Below, piece by piece: positions 9,018-17,587 of a stretch of DNA of 54,131 bases. Made by a program: the position numbers and the translations under genes. The notes under the pieces are model-generated. The model had not been told where the DNA came from and ran no database searches. It saw nothing but the letters and a program-made list of their open reading frames with translations. Source of the stretch: Acidobacteriota bacterium (GTDB lineage Bacteria > Acidobacteriota > Thermoanaerobaculia > Multivoradales > SZUA-115); NCBI GenBank assembly GCA_024277255.1, contig JAJRVQ010000145.1, forward strand, positions 1 through 54,131, given 5' to 3'. The number at the start of each line of letters is the position of its first letter. The first letter of the stretch is position 1.

Positions 9018-12000
9018 TCACAATAACTGCAACTGCTTGACCAAATAGGATAATGCCTGACGGGTCAAACCAAGGCTCCGTGCGGCGCGTGCCTGGTTGC
9101 CGCCCGCGGCAGCCAGCGCTTCGCGGAGCAACCTCTTGCGGTACGCATCCACTCGTGTTTGATAGTCGCTGGTGATCGCGGCCTCCCCCTCCGGCAGGTC
9201 GAGGTGTGCCTCCTGGATTGTTTTTGCATTACCGCGCAGAGAAAAAGCGACCGTCAGAACATTCTCAAGTTCGCGGACGTTTCCTTGCCATGGATGAGAC
9301 CGCAAGCGGGTGATCGCACGCTTGCCGAGACGGACTTCACTCACCCCATATCGCGCCGAGAGTTTGTGTAAAAAGTGAGTCGCCAACAGCGACAGATCGT
9401 CACCTCGGTCCCGCAACGGCGGCAATTCGACTTGTGCAACGTTCAATCGGTAGTAGAGATCTTGGCGAAAACCACCTTCCTTGACCATCGAAGAAAGGTC
9501 GCGATGGGTCGCCGCGACGACCCGAACATCAACCTTACGGGCCAGACTCTCACCCACCCGACGGACTTCTCCCTCCTGCAAGACCCTGAGCAACATCCCC
9601 TGTGCCGAAGCCGGTAAGTCCCCGATCTCGTCAAGAAAAACAGTTCCGCCACGTGCCGTCTCGAAAATTCCTGCCCGTTCCCGATCAGCACCGGTGAACG
9701 AACCGCGCACATGGCCAAACAGATCGGCTAGGAGCAGCGTCTCGGACAAAGCCGCACAGTTGACGGCAACAAAGGGGCGTTGAGCCCGGAGACTCAGTTG
9801 GTGCACCATCTTGGCGGCCAGTTCTTTGCCGGTGCCGCTTTCCCCCACGATCAGCACCGGCATCTCCCCCGGCGCCAGCAAGGAAAGCCGCTCTTGTGCG
9901 GCGCGTAGCGTAGCGCTCTCTCCAATCATGCCACCACGACCCTGCCGGCCGACACTCGTCCGATCCATTTCCGGAGCCACGAAATCGCGCACAACCAAGG
10001 AGAAGAGAGCATGGACAACATCGTCCAACCGCGCCGCACGCAAGACCAGTTCACCCGTTCCAACTTTCGCAGCCAACCGTTCACGACCACCAGGGCCGGC
10101 AATCAGCGTTGTGTCAACTCGATCGAGTTGCGAGTCATCGGCCCGCCAAACCAATGAAAGCTCACTGTATCCAGCGTCGGAGAAGAGACTGACGATCGAA
10201 GACGACAAGGCTGCGGAGTCAACTGCACTACCGCCCTCTTGTAGACCGCGGTCGAGGTAGCGAGTCAGTGCCAGCCACGGTCCGAGGTCCTTGGCCTCCA
10301 GCCGAGAAGCGAGGCCGCCGGCCTCGACCCGACGAAGCGTCGCCACCGCGCGCCGCAGCCAGACAGCCGGAACGGACTTGGGCGCTACCAGCTCGAGGTC
10401 GAAGACCAGCCGTGCCCCGCGAAAGGGTTCGAGCCCATCCAACCCTCGCCAAGCGGACTCCTCTGCCTCGCCGGTGGTCAGCAGAGCCAGCCACAGAGAC
10501 TCGAGCGGTGAGCCGGCTGCGCTGCTCAACGCGGCATCGCGGTTGCCGGCGAGGGCCCATAGGGCGGGGATCTCTTCCGCCTCCAGTTCGTCCACCGCCG
10601 GCGCACCGGGTACCGCCAGGTATTCTGCCGCTTCGTCTCGGCGACCCAGCCAACCCAACGCCCTCGCCGCCAGGGTCGACAGTTGCGCCCGCCGCCAATC
10701 CAAGCCGAGCCGCTCCAGCCGATCGATCGCCTGCGAGCAGTGCGCCAGGGCGGCCTTCGGATTGCCCTGTGCCAGCTCCAGCCGCGCCCAGAGTTCGGCA
10801 TCTTGCATCGAACCGCGAACGTTGTCAGCCAGACGATTCTCCAGCGTCGCTTCCTCGACGATCGACCGCACACCGATCAACTGGCCACGACGCAACCGAA
10901 TCTCCGCCAGATTGTAAAGCGCCAGAGTTGTCCTTCTCGGCCCCTCGCATCGGCCCAACAACCGCACCGTATGGGCAAAGGCCCGCTGCGCTCCCGCCAG
11001 GTCGCCGATGCGGGCTCGGCAGATGCCGATCTCGTTCCACAACTGTCCGGCTTCAAAGCAGCGCAAGCGACGGCGATCGGCGGCCAACGCCAGAGACAGC
11101 TCCCGCAGGGCGCTCTCCACTTCACCGGCCGCTCCCGCCGCCAAGCTGGCGGCAAAGCGCCAGCGCCAGGCGAGTTGTCCATCGTCCAAGACCGGGCGTG
11201 CCTTGTCGAGATGCGGTCCCATTTGCTGCGCTCGGCCAGCATCCCAGTGGACCAGAGCGCGCAGCAACTGCACGCGGGCGACCAGCGGACCGCGAGCGAT
11301 GGCCCGTGCGCGCTCGACCCAGGACTCGGCGGTTTCCGGCTTTCCCCGGTTGGCCAGGATTCGCACCGCGACTTCGGCCAGTTCGACCGTTTGCTCGGCC
11401 GTCAGTGTCACTTTCGACAACCGGCGCAGCGTATCCTCCGCCGCTCGCAGTTGGCCAAGCCGGTACTGACAGCGGGTGCGCAGTAGCCGTGCGCCCACCC
11501 CGCGTAGCCCGTGAAGCGCCTTGAGCGCCTTCTCAAACTGTCCCAGTGAAAAAAGAGCGGTGGCCAACTCGCCGCGCTCCCGCGCCGTGGCCGGCGGTCG
11601 CTCGATCCAGGCCGACACGGCGGATCCCCAACGGCCAGCCGCCGACAGCCGAGAGGGTTCGCCGGCACCGGCACCGTGCCAGAATCGATGGGCCTCCTCC
11701 CCCGCCAACAACTGGCGCAAGGCGGCGCTCAGCTCGCCGGCGGCCAACCTACCGCTCGCCCGCGCCTGCTTTCCGGCCACACGTTTTCCCCCGGTCTTGG
11801 CCGCGACGGTCTTGGCTTCGGCGCTGAGGCTGCGTCGTGCCCGGATCGGGCCGGCTATTCGGGGATGCCAAAGCTCAGCCCGCTGATGTTCGCCGACCAA
11901 CGCCCGGCGGGCCGGTGCAAATCCTGACGACCAGAGAAACGGCGCTGCCTCGAAGATCTCTTCCACCGCCGCGTCGGCATCCAGAACGGTCAGCGACTGG

Positions 12001-12353
12001 CTCCACCCGCGCACCAGCCGGCGGGCCGCACGGCGACCCTGACCTCGCCCGCTCACCTCGCTCGAACCAAAGAGGCGAGCGACCAGGTCGAGGAGAAGGT
12101 CTTGGTTGAGGGTGCGCCCCGAACCCGGATGGGGAGGAGCCAGCCGCAAGACGCCGTCCGCGCTCACGCGAGCACCTTGCCAGCCGGCGCTCAAGTGCCA
12201 GCCAGCCGCGTCCAGGTGGGCGAGCACTCCGGCCCCTTGCAGCAACAGCGCCAGGCGGCTGCGATCGGTGAGGCGGGCCAGTTCGAGACGAGACGCGGCG
12301 GAGGATGGCTCGAAGGCCACCAGTCGCGGTGACTCTGGCTGCACCGTGTGCAA
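9018..12353 (-). CDS. TPR-containing sigma-54-dependent transcriptional activator
   Basis: 1111 residues from a TTG at 12353, three bases after the aroA stop, so translation is probably coupled. The N-terminal ~200 residues show no clear family. Residues ~250-650 are alpha-helical TPR-like repeats. Residues ~700-790 could be a degenerate GAF-like sensor. The AAA+ module has Walker A GESGTGKE (837-844), the sigma-54 contact loop as GSFTGA (884-889, consensus GAFTGA) and Walker B TVFLDEI (about 904-910). A Fis-type HTH ends the protein (NQARAARSLGLTRQALSYL). It should drive sigma-54 promoters in response to a signal bound by the TPR region. The Ser in GSFTGA is a mild departure from consensus. 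Confidence 0.9.
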   Translation of the reverse strand: MHTVQPESPRLVAFEPSSAASRLELARLTDRSRLALLLQGAGVLAHLDAAGWHLSAGWQGARVSADGVLRLAPPHPGSGRTLNQDLLLDLVARLFGSSEVSGRGQGRRAARRLVRGWSQSLTVLDADAAVEEIFEAAPFLWSSGFAPARRALVGEHQRAELWHPRIAGPIRARRSLSAEAKTVAAKTGGKRVAGKQARASGRLAAGELSAALRQLLAGEEAHRFWHGAGAGEPSRLSAAGRWGSAVSAWIERPPATARERGELATALFSLGQFEKALKALHGLRGVGARLLRTRCQYRLGQLRAAEDTLRRLSKVTLTAEQTVELAEVAVRILANRGKPETAESWVERARAIARGPLVARVQLLRALVHWDAGRAQQMGPHLDKARPVLDDGQLAWRWRFAASLAAGAAGEVESALRELSLALAADRRRLRCFEAGQLWNEIGICRARIGDLAGAQRAFAHTVRLLGRCEGPRRTTLALYNLAEIRLRRGQLIGVRSIVEEATLENRLADNVRGSMQDAELWARLELAQGNPKAALAHCSQAIDRLERLGLDWRRAQLSTLAARALGWLGRRDEAAEYLAVPGAPAVDELEAEEIPALWALAGNRDAALSSAAGSPLESLWLALLTTGEAEESAWRGLDGLEPFRGARLVFDLELVAPKSVPAVWLRRAVATLRRVEAGGLASRLEAKDLGPWLALTRYLDRGLQEGGSAVDSAALSSSIVSLFSDAGYSELSLVWRADDSQLDRVDTTLIAGPGGRERLAAKVGTGELVLRAARLDDVVHALFSLVVRDFVAPEMDRTSVGRQGRGGMIGESATLRAAQERLSLLAPGEMPVLIVGESGTGKELAAKMVHQLSLRAQRPFVAVNCAALSETLLLADLFGHVRGSFTGADRERAGIFETARGGTVFLDEIGDLPASAQGMLLRVLQEGEVRRVGESLARKVDVRVVAATHRDLSSMVKEGGFRQDLYYRLNVAQVELPPLRDRGDDLSLLATHFLHKLSARYGVSEVRLGKRAITRLRSHPWQGNVRELENVLTVAFSLRGNAKTIQEAHLDLPEGEAAITSDYQTRVDAYRKRLLREALAAAGGNQARAARSLGLTRQALSYLVKQLQLL

Positions 12354-12356
12354 CGG

Positions 12357-13745
12357 CTATCCTGCCGCCATCAGTCGATCCAAATCGCGCCAGAACTCCG
12401 GGTAGGACTTGGCGACCACTCCCGGTTCGGCGACCCTCAATCCCGGCCGCCGCAGGCCGACCAAGGCCATGCTCATAGCGATTCGGTGGTCATCCCAGCT
12501 ACCGGCGATGAGCGGTGAGGCCGGCGGCCTGTTCTCGGCCCATACTCCGGCGATCTCGAGGCCGTCGGCCTGTTCGAGGGCTTGGGCTCCCGCCCGCTTG
12601 AGTTCCACCGCCATCGCCCGCAGGCGGTCACTCTCTTTGATTCGCAAGTGGGGCACACCGCGGATGCGGGTCGTTCCCCTGGCGAAGGGTGCCAGCGCCG
12701 CCAGCGTCGGCACCTGGTCGGGCATGGTGGAGAGATCGGCATCGACGGCACGCAGTGAATCGCCTCCCCCGACGATGATCGCCCCCTCCTCTTCGCAGAC
12801 GCGCGCTCCCATCTCTTGCAGCAGGTCGAGAAACCGGCGATCCCCCTGCACCGAGTCGGCCCGCATACCCGTCAGCTCTACCCTCCCACCCGTCAAGGCC
12901 GCCGCTGCGGCCGCATAGCATGCCGCCGACCAGTCGCCCTCCACTTCGACGGCGCGCGGCAGGGCGAGCCCCGGCCAGACGCGGTACGCATCGCCCATCT
13001 TCTCGATCCGGCCGCCCATCTCCCGCGCCGCTTGCAGGGTCAGGTCGACATAGGGGCTCGAGGTGAGTGCGGTGACTTCGATCGTCGTCTCGCTTTGGGC
13101 TCCGAGCGCCGCCAACAGCAACGCCGAGAGGTACTGGCTCGACTCACCGGCGTCGATTCGCGTCGTCCCTCCTCGCAGCCTTCCCCCTTCGACGATCACC
13201 GGCACACAGCCGGCGCCGCCGCTCTCCTCGATCAGCACACCCCACCGCCGCAGGGCATCGAGCAAGGGTCCGATCGGCCGCTGCCGCATGCGGGGTGTGC
13301 CGTCGATCCGCCACCGCCCAGCAACGGTGGCTAGGGCCGCGGTAACCAACCGCACCACGGTCCCAGCGTTGCCGCAGAAGAGTTCTACCGGCTCCGTCGA
13401 CTCAACACCGCGGCTTACTCCGGGTGGCGACAGCCGCACACTGTTGCCCTGCCCTGCATCGGCCTGCCGCTCGACAGAAAAACCCACCCTCTCAAGCAGT
13501 GCCAGGAAGAGGCGCGAATCCTCCGCCTCCAGCGGTCGATGCACGGTGAGCGGCTGGCGTGCGATCAAGGCCAGATCAAAGTAGCGGTGAGTCAGACTCT
13601 TGGAGGAGGGGGGCCGAACAGAACCGCGAGCCGTTGCTCCCGCGCGGACCGCACGCGGCCGCTCCTTCACCTCCGTTGAACTCCCCGCAGGGACTTCCGC
13701 AGAGCCCAGGCCCGGCCCCGCTCCCTTCGCGTCACTGGTAGACAT
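12357..13745 (-). CDS. aroA: 3-phosphoshikimate 1-carboxyvinyltransferase (EPSP synthase)
   Basis: Sixth step of the shikimate pathway, joining PEP and shikimate-3-phosphate. 462 residues, longer than the usual ~430 because the first ~40 are a low-complexity extension. Motifs: RPPSSKSLTHRYFDLALIA (about 43-61) with the substrate lysine, LFCGNAGTVVRLVTAAL, RMRQRPIGPLLDAL, and near the end SDRLRAMAVELKRAGA and SWDDHRIAMSMAL. All are characteristic. The start codon lacks a clear Shine-Dalgarno sequence, so a start within the extension is possible. It is followed almost directly by the sigma-54 activator and preceded by lpxH, on the same strand. Confidence 0.95.
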   Translation of the reverse strand: MSTSDAKGAGPGLGSAEVPAGSSTEVKERPRAVRAGATARGSVRPPSSKSLTHRYFDLALIARQPLTVHRPLEAEDSRLFLALLERVGFSVERQADAGQGNSVRLSPPGVSRGVESTEPVELFCGNAGTVVRLVTAALATVAGRWRIDGTPRMRQRPIGPLLDALRRWGVLIEESGGAGCVPVIVEGGRLRGGTTRIDAGESSQYLSALLLAALGAQSETTIEVTALTSSPYVDLTLQAAREMGGRIEKMGDAYRVWPGLALPRAVEVEGDWSAACYAAAAAALTGGRVELTGMRADSVQGDRRFLDLLQEMGARVCEEEGAIIVGGGDSLRAVDADLSTMPDQVPTLAALAPFARGTTRIRGVPHLRIKESDRLRAMAVELKRAGAQALEQADGLEIAGVWAENRPPASPLIAGSWDDHRIAMSMALVGLRRPGLRVAEPGVVAKSYPEFWRDLDRLMAAG

Positions 13746-13813
13746 GGGCCAAGTCTAACCCCTTCGCGCCATCGCTGAAATAGACAGCCGGCAAAGGTAG
13801 TGGCTCGGATTGA

Positions 13814-13846
13814 CGGTAGGTGGCGCGCGGAAGGTCTCACCTACCG
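13814..13846 (-). terminator. Hairpin overlapping the lpxH stop codon
   Basis: Inverted repeat CGGTAGGTG (13814-13822) and 13838-13846, 9 bp with a 15-base loop. It spans the TAG of lpxH (13841-13843). No U-rich tail follows, so it may be an RNA-stabilising or weak termination hairpin between lpxH and aroA rather than a full intrinsic terminator. Confidence 0.35.
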
Positions 13847-14524
13847 CGGTGGTAGCCACTCGACCCGGCGGCTGCGGAACCAGGCCTCGTAGAGACGCAC
13901 CTCGCCACCGCGCACCCGCCACCTCCTCTCCTCGTGAAAGTGGCCCAACAACAAGACGTCATATCCTTCGGCCAGACGGCGCTCGGCATAGCTGCGAATC
14001 GCCTCTTCCGGGATGCGCTGCTTGTGTTTGAAGTTGGTATCGGAAAGGCGGCGCTCGGTCGAGCCCACCAGCCTCGCCGCCAGCCGGCGAGGCAAGCGGG
14101 TCCAGAAAAACCGACTCAGAGCACTCTTCGACAACCAGCGCCAGAAGCGGTATTGGTAGTCCTTGTCATTGAGCCCGTCGCCGTGGACCGCCAGGTAGCG
14201 AACCCCTTCGACCTCGAAGCTCACTTCGGTGCCGACGTGATCGAGAGCTGTCTGGTAGGAACTGCCGGCGATGAAGAAATCGCGGTTCCCCTCGATGTAG
14301 TCCACCCGGACCCCACGCTCGCGCAGCCGCTCCAGAGCCGGGATGACCGCCGCGATCTCCGCCGTCTCGTAGCGCCGATCCCCGAGCCAGATCTGGAAGA
14401 TGTCCCCGAGGAGTAGCAACCGCCGGCAACCGCTCTGCGCCAGGCTGTCCAACTGCTCCACCAGCGGTCCGGCCTCCCCGCCGGGCCCCCCAAGATGGCT
14501 GTCGGCAACAATGGCTACTGACAT
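13841..14524 (-). CDS. lpxH: UDP-2,3-diacylglucosamine diphosphatase-like metallophosphoesterase (LpxH family)
   Basis: LpxH hydrolyses UDP-2,3-diacylglucosamine to lipid X during lipid A synthesis at the inner membrane. 227 residues, slightly under the E. coli length of 240. The calcineurin-like metal ligands are all present: D8xH10 (ADSHLGG), LLGDIFQIWLGD, EGNRDFF, HGD and the terminal LLGHFHEERRW. The GDIFQ-W pattern is closer to LpxH than to generic phosphoesterases. An AAGGCG just before the ATG may be a weak ribosome site. It lies between mrp and aroA on the same strand. LpxI-type or other UDP-hydrolase roles cannot be excluded. Confidence 0.85.
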   Translation of the reverse strand: MSVAIVADSHLGGPGGEAGPLVEQLDSLAQSGCRRLLLLGDIFQIWLGDRRYETAEIAAVIPALERLRERGVRVDYIEGNRDFFIAGSSYQTALDHVGTEVSFEVEGVRYLAVHGDGLNDKDYQYRFWRWLSKSALSRFFWTRLPRRLAARLVGSTERRLSDTNFKHKQRIPEEAIRSYAERRLAEGYDVLLLGHFHEERRWRVRGGEVRLYEAWFRSRRVEWLPPR

Positions 14525-14550
14525 CGCCTTGAACCAACCGTCGCAGTCGC

Positions 14551-15645
14551 TCAGAAGATCGAAAGTTTGGGTTGCTCGGCGCTCTTCGCCACCTGCCGCG
14601 CCACGGCCTCGGCCACGGTGCGAAAGGCATCCGCATGGCCACCCTCGGGTTCGGAAACGACGATCGGTACGCCGCTGTCGCCACCTTCCACAATCTTCGG
14701 ATCGAGCGGTATAGCTCCCAAGAAGGCGGTTCCTAGAAGCTCCGCGGTGCGCTCACCGCCGCCCTGCTTGAAGACGTCGGTGCTCTCACCACAGTGCGGG
14801 CAGACAAAGCTGGACATGTTCTCGATGATGCCGATCACCGGCACGTTCACCTTGTTGAACATCGCCAGCCCCTTGCGAGCATCGATCAGGGCGACATCCT
14901 GTGGCGTGGTCACCACCACGGCGCCGGAGAGCGGCACCCGCTGAGTCAACGTCAGCTGCGCATCTCCGGTTCCCGGCGGCAGATCGACGATCAGGTAATC
15001 GAGTTCACCCCACTCGACGTCACCGAGCATCTGCTCGATCGCCTTCATCACCATCGGTCCCCGCCAGATCACGGGAGTATCGGTATCGAGGATAAAGCCG
15101 AGAGACATCAGTTTTATGCCGTACTTCTCGAAGGGCAGAATCCGATTGCGCTCGCCGTCGATGTTCGGCTTCTCGGTGATGCCGAACATGATCGGCACCG
15201 AGGGTCCGTAGATGTCGGCGTCGAGCAAACCGACGCTGTGCCCCAGCTGGGCCAGACGCACCGCCAAGTTCGCGGCCACCGTCGATTTGCCCACACCGCC
15301 CTTGCCACTGGCGACAGCCACGACACTGGCGACACCGGGAATCAGATTCGGGTCCTGCATCACCGCCTGCTGCTGCGCCTGCTCTTGCTTGACCGGAACG
15401 GCTACCCGCATGTTGACCACCACCTCGTCAACCCCATCGGTGGCACGTAGCGCGCGATCGACATCTTCCTGGATCTGGCGCGCGGCAGCTTGGTTTTCCG
15501 TCGCCATCTGAAGATCTACCTTGACCGTGCCCGCCGAGGCCTCGACACCTTTGACAAAGCCGAACGACACGACGTCTCGGCTCATACCCGGAAATTTGAC
15601 GGTGCGCAGCACCTCCCAGATTTTCTCTTCGAACTCGCTGCTCAT
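14551..15645 (-). CDS. apbC: Mrp/ApbC (NBP35-type) iron-sulfur cluster carrier ATPase
   Basis: P-loop ATPase that carries and inserts Fe-S clusters. 364 residues. Residues 1-~90 are the MIP18/DUF59 domain (FPGMSRDVVSFGFVKGV). The deviant Walker A GKGGVGKS lies at 114-121 with the second signature lysine. The family features YLIVDLPPGTGD and the cluster-binding CPHC (ENMSSFVCPHCGE) follow. AGAGGAAA lies upstream of the ATG. Fusion of DUF59 to the ATPase is normal for bacterial Mrp. It precedes lpxH by 26 bases and follows plsC on the same strand, so an operon is likely. Confidence 0.93.
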   Translation of the reverse strand: MSSEFEEKIWEVLRTVKFPGMSRDVVSFGFVKGVEASAGTVKVDLQMATENQAAARQIQEDVDRALRATDGVDEVVVNMRVAVPVKQEQAQQQAVMQDPNLIPGVASVVAVASGKGGVGKSTVAANLAVRLAQLGHSVGLLDADIYGPSVPIMFGITEKPNIDGERNRILPFEKYGIKLMSLGFILDTDTPVIWRGPMVMKAIEQMLGDVEWGELDYLIVDLPPGTGDAQLTLTQRVPLSGAVVVTTPQDVALIDARKGLAMFNKVNVPVIGIIENMSSFVCPHCGESTDVFKQGGGERTAELLGTAFLGAIPLDPKIVEGGDSGVPIVVSEPEGGHADAFRTVAEAVARQVAKSAEQPKLSIF

Positions 15646-15703
15646 GGGTGTTTCCTCTGCGGTGGTGTGCTGAATGATCGCGGGCCCGCCAGGCCCCGAA
15701 TGC

Positions 15704-16450
15704 TCAGTCTACCAGTGGCATGCCGGCCAGAACGGAGATTCTTTCCCGCACCTCATCCACCAGTTCTTGGCGGCGGCGGATGCCAAACTGCGCCGGATCG
15801 ACGACACTACCGAAGTGAATCCGGATGGTACCCGGCCGTACCCGCAGACTGCCCCGCGGCAGGACCCCGCGAGCCCCGCTGATTCCTACCGGCACGATCG
15901 GCAAGCCGCTGCGTAGCGCCAGAAGAAACCCTCCGCGCTCGAACTTGCCGAAGGAACCATCGTACGAACGGGTGCCCTCGGGGAAAAAAAGCACCGACGC
16001 GCCGCCCTGCAACCGCGAGGCGGCGGCGGCGAAGGCGTGGCGGGCACGGCTTCGATCACTGCGGTCGATCGGGATAAACCCGCCCACCGACAGGGCCCAG
16101 CCGAAAATCGGGATGCGAAAGAGGCTCGCCTTGGCGGCGAACCGCACCTGGCTCGGCACCTCCGCGAGCAGAGCCAGAATGTCGAAGTAGCTCTGATGGT
16201 TGGCCAGGTAGATGTAACTCTGGTCCTTGCTGAGAGGCTGTTCAAAGCTCGTTTCGAGGCGAGTGAAAGAGACCGCCAGCAGCAACTTCGACCACGTGCG
16301 ACCACACCACAGCATGACATTGCCACGCGGCGGGATCCACCCAAAGAGAGTCGCCAAGGTGGCAAACAGCAGCGTCGCCGGCAGCCCCACGACGACGGCA
16401 CACGCCGTCGCCAAGGCAGAGAACAGAAGATGGGGGGACCTGTCTGGCAT
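15704..16450 (-). CDS. plsC: 1-acyl-sn-glycerol-3-phosphate acyltransferase (PlsC family)
   Basis: Converts lysophosphatidate to phosphatidate in membrane lipid synthesis. 248 residues. One or two N-terminal hydrophobic segments (about residues 8-35) anchor it in the membrane. The catalytic HX4D motif is NHQSYFD (H85, D90). The second acyltransferase motif FFPEGTRSYDG (about 154-164) and the IVPVGISG block follow, as expected. The Shine-Dalgarno region is weak. It heads the plsC-mrp-lpxH run, consistent with envelope lipid functions. The acyl donor (ACP or CoA) cannot be told from sequence alone. Confidence 0.92.
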   Translation of the reverse strand: MPDRSPHLLFSALATACAVVVGLPATLLFATLATLFGWIPPRGNVMLWCGRTWSKLLLAVSFTRLETSFEQPLSKDQSYIYLANHQSYFDILALLAEVPSQVRFAAKASLFRIPIFGWALSVGGFIPIDRSDRSRARHAFAAAASRLQGGASVLFFPEGTRSYDGSFGKFERGGFLLALRSGLPIVPVGISGARGVLPRGSLRVRPGTIRIHFGSVVDPAQFGIRRRQELVDEVRERISVLAGMPLVD

Positions 16451-16628
16451 GCTGGAGTAACGCGGAAGAATGGCGGCGATTATGTCACCTCAGGCGACAC
16501 ATTGCCTCTCTCGGCGCGCAGTTCGGTCCGCACCTCTCACCAGCTTCCCGCCCATCACCACTTCATGGCCGTGAACAGCGACCGGCGAACGAATGCCCTA
16601 TGGAATCGGTGAGATGGGACGACCAGGC

Positions 16629-16871
16629 TCAGGATCTCGTTCGCAGGTGGTCTTCTTCGCGCCTCAGGGAGACATAGGGACAGGAGCGGGCGTGCCCACG
16701 CGAAACACTGAGGTCACGCCCACAGAAAGGGCAGATCTGAGCACCGAGCGAGACTCCGGCCCGGCCGCTACCACCGCACTCAGGGCAGGGCCTGAGGCTG
16801 CGACCCAGGCGGCCCGTGCCGTCGCAAGCCGGGCAGCGACCGGCCGGAAGTCTCTCTGAGATACGACTCAC
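16629..16871 (-). CDS. Small zinc-ribbon protein with DnaJ-like CxxCxGxG motifs
   Basis: 80 residues from a GTG at 16871. Two adjacent CxxCxGxG units, CPACDGTG and CPECGGSG (about residues 13-39), match the cysteine-rich repeat of DnaJ and similar zinc fingers. A third pair, CPFCGRD, follows near 48-54. The protein lacks a J domain. It may be a small chaperone-like or RNA-binding zinc protein; the role is unknown. The regular cysteine spacing argues that it is real despite its size. Confidence 0.6.
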   Translation of the reverse strand: MSRISERLPAGRCPACDGTGRLGRSLRPCPECGGSGRAGVSLGAQICPFCGRDLSVSRGHARSCPYVSLRREEDHLRTRS

Positions 16872-16931
16872 AATGCCGTCTTTCCATACTTGCGAGGTAG
16901 AGATCGGATCGCCGGCTCCAAGCGTCGAGCG

Positions 16932-17156
16932 TCAGCCCGTGTTATCCCTCCAGCCCCGCTTGTACTCCTCCTTGTCCTCGTCGCTCAGGTCCGAGTAGTC
17001 CTCGCGGATCTTGTCGCGCACATCACCGCTGTCGGTGCCCTCGTCGCGCGTCGAATCTCCAGCCTCTCTGCCCTTGTCATAGGGAGTTTTCTCCCCGTGG
17101 ACATCGACTGGTTCATCCGTGATTCCACTCCGCGGGGCGGACTTGGTATCGGTCAA
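16932..17156 (-). CDS. Small highly charged hypothetical protein
   Basis: 74 residues if translation begins at the TTG at 17156. That start has AAAGGAG 7 bases upstream, far better than the in-frame GTG at 17183. The protein is strongly hydrophilic and rich in Asp, Glu, Lys and Arg, with no cysteines or membrane segment, and ends in EEYKRGWRDNTG. It looks intrinsically disordered or stress-related, but I recognise no family. A TATAAG preceded by TGC (complement of 17234-17242) may be an extended -10 promoter for it. Confidence 0.6.
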   Translation of the reverse strand: MTDTKSAPRSGITDEPVDVHGEKTPYDKGREAGDSTRDEGTDSGDVRDKIREDYSDLSDEDKEEYKRGWRDNTG

Positions 17157-17183
17157 TGAGCGTCTCCTTTCTCGAGCAGCCAC

Positions 17184-17587
17184 CGCGGTCGAGAGGGCCT
17201 GAGCGGTGCTGCCGGTTAGAAACCCCCCAGTTTCTTATAGCACTGAAAGTAGTGGCTCGGCACCACCCGTTGGCACTGCCTTCATCCACTCCCTCGGGAT
17301 AGGCCGCGAACCAGCGCACACCTCGCAAACACCCTGAAATCTTCGACTCGACCACCTCTTGAGGCGCAGGCGCTCTCTATCGAATCACTGCCGGAGAGGT
17401 AGAGAGGTGCTACTGGAGAGGTGCTGGGGAGGTGCCACCCTTACGTGCAGGACACCTCTACTTGGCTACCCAACCGCCGGTCGCCGGCCTGGCCCGGCGC
17501 ATCGTCGTGTTGCGCTGCTTCTGGCGATGCTCCCGCTCTTGTTCACCGGCCGAGCGCTGCTCACCGACTCGGTGATCGGCCGTTGTC
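17184..17587. other. Gene-poor stretch upstream of the charged small protein
   Basis: About 400 bases with no convincing gene; short open frames lack ribosome sites and family signatures. It holds the possible promoter at 17234-17242 (minus strand). ACCACCTCTTGAGGCGCAGG at 17351-17370 loosely resembles the 39-bp repeat found at 51981 and 53950. It also separates the charged protein from the 3' end of the glycosyltransferase gene. Confidence 0.5.

Noticed and set aside
10268..11524. 418-residue plus-strand frame inside the sigma-54 activator gene
   Set aside because: Arg/Pro/Ala-rich translation typical of antisense high-GC frames; the opposite strand has clear domains.
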